From: Rachycentron canadum
Lineage: Eukaryota; Chordata; Actinopteri; Carangiformes; Rachycentridae
NCBI GenBank assembly: GCA_038496675.1
Contig: CM076650.1
Coordinates: 25,336,434 to 25,400,433 of the forward strand
Direction: 5' to 3'
Length of the DNA stretch: 64,000 nucleotides
Made by a program: the position numbers and the translations under genes. Of this stretch, positions 48,130-58,402 are shown piece after piece. The notes below the pieces were generated by a model that worked only from the letters and a program-made list of their open reading frames with translations, did no database searches and had not been told where the DNA came from. Numbering within the stretch: the first letter of the stretch is position 1; each line of letters opens with the position of its first letter.

Positions 48130-48275
48130 AGTGGTGCCCAGTGATGTAGATGGAAACAAGCTAACCAATCACAATAGAGCTACAACTCAACAAATCGGAA
48201 TACAGCTGCGAAAAACTCAACCAATGAGAATAAAATAATAATAATATAAAATAAACCAACCAGTCGGATACGATG
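48130..48275. repeat. CCAATCAG minisatellite, block 2
   Basis: Units such as CTAACCAATCACAATAGAGC (about 48159), AACAAATCGGAATACAGCTG and AACCAATGAGAATAAAAT, spaced near 30 bp, ending in an AAT-rich run and AACCAACCAGTCGGATA. Confidence 0.65.
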
Positions 48276-48303
48276 CATCAGCATGGTTGTTTGACACACA
48301 GTT

Positions 48304-48385
48304 ACCGGACAGCAGAGGCTCTGGATAATTGGGGAGAGGAGGCTCTGGACAGCTGAACAGCAAAGGCTCTGGAATTCTTTCTAGG
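48304..48385. repeat. Short tandem repeat with GGCTCTGGA core, left copy
   Basis: Units like GGACAGCAGAGGCTCTGGAT recur about three times (GACAGCAGAGGCTCTGG, GAGGAGGCTCTGG, AACAGCAAAGGCTCTGG). Similar units occur right of ERV B at 54150-54225. Confidence 0.6.
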
Positions 48386-48404
48386 GGCTTCAACCCCTAG
48401 ATGT

Positions 48405-48900
48405 CTAGGCCAGGCAGGCTTCCCAGAAAGGGGACAGTTCTGGGTCAGTAACGAGGAAATCTGACTCCTCATTCCAGAATTCCTTCTCTTTAGTCACAGT
48501 ATTAGTAAGTATTTCAACGTGAATGGAAAACTGGGTCCTAGATGGTCGGTTCATTCTGTCAGGTTTTAAAAGAATGAATAAAAACCAAAAGCCAGAAGCA
48601 CAGGGAGAAACACAAGCAAACGAAAAACAGGTTGACGACAGGGGAACAAAGGAGCCAAAACCGACAAACTGACCAAGACGAGGAGGGGGGAACTTAAATA
48701 CACCTAAATACAAAATGGAGGTAAAGGTAACTGAACACAGCTAAAACACAATGGGGCAGATAATAACACTGGAGGAAAACCAAAAATAAAAAAAGACATA
48801 AACTGACTTGAGACACACAAGGGAAGTGATTTAACATAAGACAGGCAAAGAAAGAGTTCAATATAGTCCAAAAGCCATGATACAAATCAGAATGCATTTA
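48405..48900 (-). mobile_element. LTR-retrotransposon-like fragment
   Basis: The minus strand from about 48900 to 48560 is pyrimidine-rich and repeat-like, ending TTTTAAAACCTGACAG, as at the end of many fish Ty3/gypsy LTRs. It continues into GAATGAACCGACC and a short frame (to 48405) without a known domain. No second LTR or pol is seen. Assigned on composition and recollection. Confidence 0.3.
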
Positions 48901-48970
48901 CAAAGGAGTCAATTAGAATATTACAAATCAACCAGCCAATCAGAATATGGCAACAAATCAACTAGTGTAA
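48901..48970. repeat. CCAATCAG minisatellite, block 3
   Basis: Two to three units (AGTCAATTAGAATATTACAA, CAGCCAATCAGAATATGGCA) lie directly before the ERV B sequence. Confidence 0.65.
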
Positions 48971-49060
48971 TGTAATGTGGATTTGTCCACTTCAAACACA
49001 AACTATATTAGAGTGAACTATGGTGATCAATCTATGAATCAAATAAAAAGTTGGATCACT
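48971..49060 (+). other. Possible ERV B 5' LTR remnant
   Basis: Begins TGTAATG at about 48967, like the 3' LTR start at 53595, and contains AATAAA near 49041. Too short and diverged to prove. No primer-binding site is certain. Confidence 0.25.
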
Positions 49061-49810
49061 AAATGGGGCTTCTGAGCACAGGCAAAACTAAATCAGCTGA
49101 GGGAAAAACTGCAGGAGAATGAAAAAGAGAAAGGCAAGGAGAAGTTCATAGTAGATTGGAAAGCTTTGAATTTATGGATGGAAAGGAGAAGGGACAGAAA
49201 AACACAGGCAGGGACAGGTAAAATCTCATCTGTGTCTCAGCGTGTTAAAATGCAGGATTCTGACCTTGACTGTGCGCCAAGACGACACCTCAACCCACCA
49301 CAACAACAGCATGAACCAGCGGTAGCCCAAGTCCAAGCCCATCAGATGCCTGGTCCATAACCACCACCATATAACCCTGACCTCACCCCATCTCCTGTTC
49401 CCCTCACCTACCCTGATACATCTGGCTTATGACTATCGGATGAGGACACAGCTTCCTGAATGGACTGAAACCAGATATCTCCGACATGGTGAAACATACA
49501 TGCATCACCTGAGACTCGAGCAAATTAAGCCTCGTCAAAGCACATGCTGTGCATGCTGAGAAAATCCTCAAAGAGAGCCAGAAGAGGGAAGGAGAAAAAG
49601 GAGAGAAAGTTCTGCAAATGGCTGCATTGACCACGTTCCAAGGACATGCCAGAGGGTGTGGACGTGGCCGTGGCAGAGGTGGGTTTAGAGGGGGGATTGG
49701 AGGCCAATGTGTGACTGATGCTGTATTCGGATGTTTGTCTTCACTGTGGCGGAAAAGGACATTGGTCCAGAAACTGCCCAAAGAAAGATTCAACTTACAA
49801 GGCTGATTGA
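49061..49810 (+). pseudogene. ERV B gag relic with PPPY and zinc knuckle
   Basis: Across several frames: a Trp/Gly-Phe block and a Lys/Glu-rich helix (about 49060-49140), then KFIVDWKALNLWMERRRD (about 49143-49196). A late-domain type PPPY is at 49361-49372, just after an in-frame TAA, followed by a Pro-rich stretch. After frame changes come a charged region and Gly/Arg-rich RGCGRGRGRGG, then one complete CCHC knuckle, CX2CX4HX4C, at 49736-49777 (CLHCGGKGHWSRNC). PPPY and a single knuckle fit a gammaretrovirus-like Gag, which binds RNA and recruits budding factors. N-terminal matrix and capsid are truncated or deleted. Confidence 0.7.
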
Positions 49811-49902
49811 CTCAGAGTGGCAGCGCAGGAATCAGCATCTTTAACTTTGACCACAATGAGGCACGATGAAAGACAGCCTACACATCAGACTGGTGATTGC
49901 AC

Positions 49903-49924
49903 CACACACACACACACACACACA

Positions 49925-49976
<52 letters not shown>
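49903..49976. repeat. (CA)n microsatellite inside ERV B
   Basis: About 36 CA units with one CC break. It sits where the protease start, including its D-T/S-G active site, would be expected. Confidence 0.95.
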
Positions 49977-49978
<2 letters not shown>

Positions 49979-51600
49979 GATTGATGATGCCATAGCTCAG
50001 TTAGAGAAGAAGCTGGAGGCAGCAAATACACAGCCAATCAGTAGATATACTGAATACTCAACTGTTATTAGAGCTGACACTTTTCCAACACTTCCAAAGA
50101 TGAGCGAGGTGAAACAGTTCTGGAAAAATACACAACTCCATTATCACGCACTGATGGTGTTACATGCAAATTTAAGCATTAATTTTTACTGTCAAACTGC
50201 TGCCCAATTAATCTGATGGGAAGAGATGTAACGTGTTTATTGGGTATTTGTCTTGGTTCAACAACAAAGAGGGTTATTGTTATTCAAACAAGTGAACTTG
50301 AATTGCCTGACACTCACATATTCGTGAAATACAGCCCTGACACGCCGCCTTAAGTGCATGAATGGAAGATGTGACTTCCGTAAACACTGCTCACACACTC
50401 GCATTCAACACAGGCACAGATTACATGCCACAAGACTTACACTGCACTGCACATACACATGAGGGGAGAGATACAGGATTTGAGAAAAGATAGTTCAAAG
50501 AAGATTGTTTGACAGAAAAGAAAAGTTACGTGTTTTGGAACAAACGTAGATGTGATCTTACCTGAACAAACAAAATCAAAACCAAGTAATGAATTTTCAC
50601 CATATTTCTCTGTCAGTCATTTGGATTTCAATTCTCTATTCGACATTTCTGATTCATACCCACATGTGTCACTTACCAAACACAGGAACGAAAAATGGCA
50701 AGACTCAGGTTCGTGGGTGAAACGATGTGTCATTGCAGGATTATGGGAATCGACATCTGATCCTGATATTCAATATGTACCAGACACACAACACATATCT
50801 GCATATTTGCATGAAACATGGGATGTCACAAACATCCTATCTTTCCAGGAAGTCCCAAAGACCCTGAGGGCCCAGGGAAAACATGATGTCTAATTAAAGG
50901 AATGCAGCCCGTTATGATAATACCAAAGTCTGATTACAGGCCCTGCAAACCGTAATATCCACCCAAAAAAGAGGCTGTTGACAGCCAGTCAATAGCCAGT
51001 CTTTAATTCTTTGTCAAAGGCAGATGTAATCATTCCCTGTGAAAATTCTCCTGTGCACACACACCAATTTTCCCAGTTAAAAAAAAAAAAAAAAAAATGA
51101 GCGATGAAGGTCAGTTAGATGAATGGCATTTTGACAGTCAGTTTTGGTTTGCATTTTCTTTTGATGATAAAAGTTACACATTCACACTATTGTGTCAAGG
51201 GCTTCATGAATCACCTACCATCTACAACGACCCGTTGAAAGAGAGCGTGAAACTTGAAAGCATTAAAACTATCACCAGGAAGTGCACTGTTGCAATTAGT
51301 CGATGATTTGATTATTTGTGCTCCAGCTTAAGCTCAGTGTGAACAGGATGCAATTGCACTGTTGAAGCATTTGGCTCAAGAAAGTCATAAAGCTAGCTTG
51401 TCAAAACTGCAGTTTGTACGACAAGTGACATTTTTGGGTCATGTGATCAGATCAGAGGGGCAAATCCCTCTCCCAAAAAAGAATAAAAGCAATTTAAAAC
51501 TTTCCAAAACCAATCGCAAAGGAACAAGTCATGTCTTTCCTAGGAATGTGTTCCGATTGTAGATCCTTCATTCCCAGTTGCGCTTTCCTTGAGGGCTGCA
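49977..51600 (+). pseudogene. ERV B protease to reverse transcriptase relic
   Basis: After the microsatellite, INLMGRD at 50207-50227 marks the C-terminal end of a retroviral protease (the usual LLGRD-type block). 50230-50880 is a linker with readable frames (113 codons at 50552-50893). MQPVMIIPKSDYRPCKP (about 50903-50953) opens RT. 51097-51306 gives the palm region with FWFAFSFDDKSYTFTLLCQG; about 51296-51307 encodes LVDD where YVDD is expected; then ASLSKLQFVRQVTFLGHVIR (about 51392-51452). A-rich tract 51080-51096. Stops, frameshifts and the altered catalytic Tyr make it inactive. Same family as ERV A. Confidence 0.75.
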
Positions 51601-52110
51601 CGCACACAGTAAAGTGACATGGACTCCTGAAACAGAAAAGGCATTTGTTGACTTGAAACTTGCTCTCCAAGTGACTCTGACTCTTGGGTTACCAAATCCA
51701 AGTCGACCTTTCATCCAGACTGTTGACGAAAAGGGAGGAAGTATGACCTCAGTGCTGCTCCACGACCATGGAGCATACAGGCCTGTGGCTAGCTTTTCAG
51801 CTAAACTCGACCTTGTAGCTGCAAGACTTCCTACATGTCTGAGAGCTGTTGCAGCTGCAGAGAAAGCCGTGATGGCCTCATCTCATCTTTCACACACACC
51901 TATTGTACACACACACTACTTCTATGTCACAAATGCTGGATGCTATTCCACTCCCAAAACAGGTTTGCTGTGTGTAAATGTGAAGCTCACACTTCTGACA
52001 CCGATGCAGTCTCACGGGGTAATGCCAGAGCAGATGCAGCTGCCAAGGCTACGGCACGGCAAGAATTTACTATTTTTTCCTGCAGGGTGACTCTGACACA
52101 CCCTCTACTC
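51601..52110 (+). pseudogene. ERV B RT connection and RNase H relic
   Basis: The 158-codon frame at 51614-52090 starts WTPETEKAFVDLKLALQ and includes RPFIQTVDEKGGSMTSVLLH and a RAVAAAEKAVMASS block, the connection region. It then skips most of RNase H; in another frame NARADAAAKATARQEF (about 52020-52070) is the end of RNase H. Most catalytic residues of RNase H are deleted. Confidence 0.75.
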
Positions 52111-53050
52111 TAACGGCAGATTTACGGGAAGGCCAACAAAAGGCTGATCAGACTGAGAAAGCTCAGTGGAGAAAAATTGGTTGAGTTTTTAAACATGGGG
52201 TGTGGTGCGGCCCCAATGATAAACTATGTGTGCCAAAGTATTTGTTTCCTCACTATGCAAAGTTGACTCATGGGTTGGACCCTGTGTCAAAATTAGGGAT
52301 GATGGATGCGGTTTCACAACACTGGTTCACAAAGGGTTTCCTTTACTATGCCCAAAACTTTTGTCAATTATGTTATTTGTACCACACATAACATTGGCAG
52401 AGGTATTCAAGCGCCACAAGCCGTAACACCTAGAGAAGGAAAGAAATATTGTCTGGTAATTGTTGACATGTTTTGTCACTGAGATTATTCCCAGTTGGTG
52501 AATTGGAAGACTTTAGCAGTTTGTCGGCGCTGCTTGAAAACAAGTCGGTGAATATTTTGGTATCGACGTGAGACAACGCTGTGCCATCAGCCTGTACCAT
52601 CCAGCCGGTGGTGGTGCTGTTGAGCGAGAGAATGGCACCTTCAAAATGGCTCCCTATTGTTCTGATTCAAATGAGAGCTAGGGTCCTACCAAAGTACAGC
52701 CTCAGCACATTTGAAATCCTGTTTCTCTTTTTGAGATTTCAACAAAGGCACTGGGTCTGTGAAAAGAAAATTATCTTCCACAGTCCACTGAAAGAAGATG
52801 GAATGCTTTGTGTAAATCTAATTTACACAACCAGGTGAAAGAAGCACCGCCACCTCCAGCCACAGGACCTCTTCATGGCCTGCAGGCTGATGATTGGGTC
52901 GTGGTGAAAGATTTGAGAAGAAAGGCTTGGCGCTCTAAGCAGTGGACTGGGCCCCTTCCAGGTGCTGCTGACCACAAAGACAACAGTAAAGGTCACTAAA
53001 AAAGCCACTGCAGAAGGGTTCCAGAGACAAATACAATAGAAGAAGTCACC
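52111..53050 (+). pseudogene. ERV B integrase relic
   Basis: The N-terminal zinc-binding part is visible: HYAKLTHG (His codons at 52251 and about 52269) and FCQLC (Cys codons at 52362 and 52371). The catalytic core is mostly deleted. DNA around 52616-52636 encodes AVERENGT, the block holding the catalytic Glu (52622-52624), read in a frame different from its neighbours. The C-terminal SH3-like part is clear: GPLHGLQADDWVVVKDLRRK followed by WRSKQWTGPL (about 52866-52953). Broken by frameshifts; non-functional. Confidence 0.75.
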
Positions 53051-53582
53051 GCAGCGCCATTAAAGACTCAACGGGAGTAGGCGGATCACTGCTCTCGGGT
53101 GACCAACACAGCACGAAGACATCCGCTCACAGACAGAGAAGTGATTTCACTACTGGTTTTGATTTAAATCTGTTTCTTTTTCTGTTCGAACAAACACAAA
53201 TCCAACAAGAGAGCCACAGCTAGTTTCCACATTGCTGTTTAAATGCAACAGACGTTCCGCATTCAAGAATCCTTTTTGTAGACATAGGTATAATGTCATG
53301 GGTTGATGAAATGTTTGGTGACTAAAATTCTGACTGTGATTCTATAGCGTAAACAATTATTATTTTCCTATCTAAGTTGCTTCCACAAAAACGGCATCTT
53401 GGCTTTTCTTGGTGATATTTTATGATGTGATGTTTTAAATCTTGACTGAGGTAATATTGCAGATGTTTTTTATCACTCTGTTATACTTACTTATTATGAT
53501 ACCATATGTAAGGATGTTTGTTTACTATGAAAAGTATAATCTTGTATAATGTTTCCTTAACGAGTGATGATCAAGTATGATC
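53051..53582. other. ERV B region where env would lie
   Basis: Only about 530 bp separate integrase from the polypurine tract. No surface or transmembrane envelope motif could be read; env is deleted or unrecognisable. Confidence 0.5.
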
Positions 53583-53690
53583 AAAAGGAGGGAAATGTAA
53601 TGGAAAAATGATTACTTAGTATCTTGAATGAACATATATAATATAGCCTTTAACATTCTTGACTATCTGATAAGTGGAGAGTAGTTTCTC
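53583..53690 (+). repeat. ERV B polypurine tract and truncated 3' LTR
   Basis: AAAAGGAGGGAAA (53583-53595) is directly followed by TGTAATGGAAAAATGATTAC, the LTR start, resembling the ERV A pair (AAGGAGAGGGAA then CGTAATGGAAATT on the minus strand). LTR-like sequence fades near 53690, where the minisatellite resumes, so the LTR is short or truncated. Confidence 0.6.
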
Positions 53691-53840
53691 CACAGTTATA
53701 AATCAACCAATCTCAATAGAGCTATACAGCAACTAACCAATCAGAATACAAATAGAAAAAAAATCAGAGCAAAGAACAAATCAACTCAACCAACCAATCA
53801 GAAGTCCAACTAAGCATTCATAATAAAGCTACAAATGAAC
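53691..53840. repeat. CCAATCAG minisatellite, block 4
   Basis: Units resume right after ERV B: ATCAACCAATCTCAATAGAG, CTAACCAATCAGAATACAAA, CAACCAACCAATCAGAAGTC. Same 30-bp family as 47.2-49.0 kb. Confidence 0.7.
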
Positions 53841-53891
53841 CGGACCGGTGGAGCTGGACTAGAGGAATCAACCAGGACCTTAGCACCTTAG

Positions 53892-53917
53892 GAGAGAGAG
53901 AGAGAGAGAGAGAGAGG
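53892..53917. repeat. (GA)n microsatellite
   Basis: Thirteen GA units. Confidence 0.95.
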
Positions 53918-54120
53918 TCGAGATGAAGGCCAACAGCAAAGTCTGACAGTGGACTCAGGAATAGAGGGGAAGCCAACATGGGCCCCTGACGCCAGAACAG
54001 GTGATGTGTCATCCTAACCCTTGGCGCAATATACAAGAAATTTCCCAGGACCATCGATTAGGGAACAAGGGAGACATGCATCAGGACCCCCAACAATAGA
54101 ACAGGCAAAGGGTTAGCATG

Positions 54121-54230
54121 GGATGTTGGAGGTTGGAGGTTGGTGGTTGGTGGCTCAGGATTCTGGATAGTTGGACAGCAGAGGATCTAGACAGCTGGAC
54201 AGTAAAGACTCTGGATAGTTGGCCAAAATC
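54121..54230. repeat. Short tandem repeats: GGTTGG then GGACAGCAGAG type
   Basis: GGAGGTTGGAGGTTGGTGGT (54127-54146) then units like TGGACAGCAGAGGATCTAGA and TGGACAGTAAAGACTCTGGA. The second type matches 48304-48385 on the other side of ERV B. Confidence 0.6.
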
Positions 54231-54849
54231 ATAGTGAGGGCCTGCTTCTCTGTTGTGGAGTACACACAACAATTGCCAATTCAAATGGCTTGTCAAAGCC
54301 AGTGGAGCTTGATTGTGCTAAAAAGCATAGTGACAATCCTCGGACCACGCGAAATGGACTTTAGGGCTCAACAGGTCAGTTAATGGGACTGTAACAGCAG
54401 AGAACTATTTACAAACCCCCCAGCCATTCCAAGAAAACAATGCAGGTTCTATCTAAGGTAAGTGTTAGATTACTTAGCCACTTATGCTTCTCTGACTTTC
54501 TAGATGTGACTTTGCCAGTAATCTGAATATATTACTGTATACTGCAAGAAATCACTGTGACTGTGACAAAGGCTGAGTTCTCTTTTGCAGGGTTTTTCAG
54601 CAGGACTTGCTAATACTCCTCTAAGTTTTTCTGAGTTTTGCTAGAAATGCTGCACTGCCCATGCAGTCAATGTAATATTTCATTCCAGGCAAATAGAATG
54701 AATTAGGTTTTGATCAGACTTATTTTTTTTATCCACCAGCAAGCATGGGCGAAGCAATGTATTCAACCTCCTGACGGTAGGCATACAGTGTTTCAAGACA
54801 GTCATGCGCAGGAGTACATCAGAAAACACCATCTCATGCCACAAGACTA
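54231..54849. other. Unassigned stretch
   Basis: No gene recognised; part may be the decayed 3' portion of the gypsy element that follows. Confidence 0.4.
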
Positions 54850-56345
54850 ATTCTGCAATGTCTACTCGCTGATCTTCAGATACAGTAAAGGAGCTAAATG
54901 AGAATCCAGCTGAGTCAGCATTTCTGAGTTATTTAACCTAACACTGCTTAACACATCCTCCTCCTCCCCACCCTCAGTACCACAGGGGTCATTGACATTT
55001 CCAGCACTGGACAGAAACGCCACACAGGGAAAGATGTCCAAGATAGGATCAGCACTGGAGGGGTCCCCCGAGGAAGGAGATACAACAAGACTACATGCAT
55101 TGACTTGGGCATCTGATCAAGAGCTCCCTGTGACTCAGGATGATATGTGCTCGTATGAATGTGACTGACTGCAAGCTGCTTAAGTGCCTGAGTAATATCT
55201 TGACCATGAAATTGGTTCTCTGATCAGTTTAAATGATTCTGGGCAACCCAGACACTGAGAAGAACTTAATTTAGGCCTCTAGATTCTGTGTCATTGAAAA
55301 TATGATGGTTAACAGGAACCTGTTAATAGACATTTCATGTAGGAGTGAACCAACGCAGTCAACAAAAACCTGCTCAAAGGGCTCACCAACAACTAGCATA
55401 GGATGGGTTAGGCTGGTTAGGCCTACCAGCAACCTGACACACGGCATGACCTAGACGCATCCATTTACGCATGGCAGCATTGTAACTTGATACAACAATA
55501 AGTGCTACAGATGAAGACAGATGCCACTGCATTCACAGGCTTTTTCTCCTTGTGCAAAGCAGTTTGCAACAACATGCCCCTCTTCTCACAATCGAACACA
55601 CTGGGCCATTTCTCGATCCTTGATGCTCTAACACTACACTAACCACTACACTGTTGGTCACACAGGGGTTTAACGGCATACCAGCAGAGCACCTGAGCTA
55701 TCTTTGGACTTGTTATTGGCGAACCAGGCCTGGGCAGCAGATTTTTTCGCCAAACACCAGCTTATGGGTGAGTACATATTCATCAGCTAGAATGGCAGCA
55801 GCAGAAAAAATGTTTTTACAGTTTTTTTGCTCATTAAGATAAGTGGCAAAACTCTCAGGCAAACAGCCTGAGAAGATCAACTAAATGTTTTCACACATCG
55901 CAATACCACTGATCTAATAATGCTTCTATCTCATGAGCAAACTTGACATATGTTTGAGAGTCAACTTTTCTGGCTCTACAAAACCTTTGATGATAAGCCT
56001 CTGCTACAAATGCCTATGCCCTCCAAATAACAGCTTTGACCTGCTCATAATCCAAGCCACTTTCAGGAGATAACTCTGTGTAAACCTCTTGAGCATTAAA
56101 CTTAATAATAATACTAATAAAGAACAATTAAAGTGAGTTTAAAGTTGTGGCAACATGAAAAGAAGAAAGACTGAAACAAGGTGAATAACACACATAAATC
56201 AAATCCAGGTGAGGAGCCTCCAGGTGAAGGTTATGGAGTCTGATGAAACGCTGCCGAAAGTTCCAATTGGAAAGCACGGTTAGTTTCTTCCCTGAGCATC
56301 CATACTGCCGTATTGCAGTCAATTTCCTTTTTCCTCAAGGCTAAT
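54850..56345 (-). pseudogene. Ty3/gypsy retrotransposon relic, gag and integrase ends
   Basis: Reading down the minus strand: a gag part with FSGCLPESFATYLNEQKNC (about 55890-55833) and AAAILADEYVLTHKLVF (about 55808-55758), the conserved end of vertebrate Ty3/gypsy Gag. Next is a decayed zinc-knuckle region near 55610-55560 (DCEKRG, missing its later Cys/His). Protease, RT and RNase H are absent. About 55220-55150 gives FHGQDITQALKQLAVSHIHT, an integrase core block, and about 54920-54890 NNSEMLTQLDSHLA, a C-terminal block after integrase. Stops and frameshifts throughout. No LTR identified. Confidence 0.6.
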
Positions 56346-58369
56346 CGATGTGAACTCTCACTCTACCTTATCAGCAAATTTGCCCACCAAAAATCATTTT
56401 TGCAAAAAACAAAATTCTGAACAACACGCACAAGCAACTACACCAACAAGGCCCCCTACCCAAACATAGTGCCACACAAGTGTTGTGGGAAATAGTACCA
56501 TGCACAGCCAAAAATACAGCGCACAAAATCAGTTATATAACATCAGCAAAAACAACATATTTGACGAGCCCCTCGAAATATGTTACAGCCGCAGTGTGTT
56601 AGTTTGGCTCCGCTTATTTACGCAACATATAGAGAGGATGCCATGCTGAAATGGCATCAACCAAATCAACCAGAAAGAGTCTGCAGGCTGTCCAAAAAGA
56701 ACAGGTTGGTAACAATTAACAATATTGAATTTCAGCAATAACCATAAAACATAAGTGATTGCCAAACACGTCCTAGCCAGATCCAACAGCAGCCAGGCCT
56801 GTGGATTGAGTGGGTTGCTGGAGACCTGGCTAAGCTGAGGTATGGCGTGGAGGTTTTGGGCTAGCCCTGCATTATTACAAAGGAATGTTTACTCTGAAAG
56901 TGTCATTTTTGCTCGACAAAGATATAAGTGTTGGCACTGTGTGCCATCCTCATTTAGTCATAGCCCAGGTTGATGCTTATACCTCACAAATTTTAGCTTT
57001 TTTTTTTTTTGACAGATTAAGAAGATTGAAGACTATATACATGTAGACATCAGCCCAGACGTTATTGGCTATGAGTAAATGAGGGAGGCACACATCGTAA
57101 ATGAACGATTTCTAACAATTTCATTTCTAACTGACTGTGAAATAAATACCTTAATACTGATACATTCCTAGAAGGTTTTCTTGTAAGGGACTCAGGGATA
57201 AATTAATTATAGATATAAACAAGAAAATACATTGATTAATGGAAAATACACTCACAAGACATTCAAGAACAACCACGTCTGTTCTCTGTTCTGTTGCTGT
57301 CGTCTTTGGTGCTGTTGGTGCACATAGATATATAATTTAAATTATGAATGATATATCATACATATCTTTTTTTAAAATTTAAACTTCCTATATTTAGGTG
57401 TTCACCTGTTATGCCTTTTAGCTTTGCTTTTGGATCCCCGATAATTCTCTAAATGGTTATTTCCTTTGGATTGTTCCGTTTACTTCCCCATGCTTGCTTT
57501 TATTGTAGGCTACACGTGTAGTGTTTTTCTCTAGTCTTAGTTACTCCGTTGGATATTGTGTGGACTCAAGAAGCAGGTCACTATTAACACAGCCTCGTTG
57601 ATATGTAATTTTTTTTTACAGTTTTTGCCTTTTTCCCTTCCCCAGTTGTACCAGTGTGGGATTAAAAAGGTGACAACCAAGGCGTACTTTCCATAACCAT
57701 ATAGACTGTTCCTTTGTTCTTTGTTTATATAGATTAATCCCACAAGCAATTGATTTATCCTTGTTGTGAATTGTATAAGGGTATTTGTTTAACTGAATTG
57801 ACATGTGCCATAACCCATGCTGGTTTGAACATCACTAACAACTAATATATCTTCTTACAGACAACGCGAGTCGTTATCTAAGAGTGAAACAGGATTGTGA
57901 AGACACCGTCACATGGCAGCGATACATTCCAAAGCTGACACTTATTACAAGACCACATCATGCCTTTATTTTAAGATGTACTACTATTAAGTGCCACCAG
58001 GTGGCTCTAACAAGCAAAACATGCAAGACCCTTAAAGTATGCAGAACATAACCTGTATATGGTGTGTAACACATATATAACACTCCAAGATGAGGCGTTT
58101 TACATAATTAGTAAATTTACTTTTGATACATAACAGACATGGGTATGATTCTGAATACAGGACTTTCACTTGTAATTTTCTTATATTGGTATTATTACTT
58201 TTTCTGAAGGAAATTATTATGTTTATATTATGTTTAGGATTTTAAAAAAAAATTAAGTTTCAAAGTAGGCAATCATGTCTCGGCTGCATGCCTCAGTGCA
58301 TAGAACACAACTGATCCGTTTAACATGCTATAGAAGAAGGAAGCATTAAATTTGATCCACTTCAGCTGC
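56346..58369. other. Long unassigned stretch
   Basis: No gene or known element recognised. T run 56999-57011; AT-rich. Confidence 0.45.
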
Positions 58370-58402
58370 TGTGTGTGTGTGCGTGTGTGTGTGTGTGTGT
58401 GT
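58370..58402. repeat. (TG)n microsatellite
   Basis: About 16 TG units with one CG. Confidence 0.95.

Noticed and set aside
47221..48275. Possible CRISPR-like array
   Set aside because: Units are diverged and run head to tail without unique spacers, and the genome is clearly vertebrate; it is a minisatellite.
53051..53582. Envelope gene of ERV B
   Set aside because: No envelope motif could be read in the 530 bp between integrase and polypurine tract.
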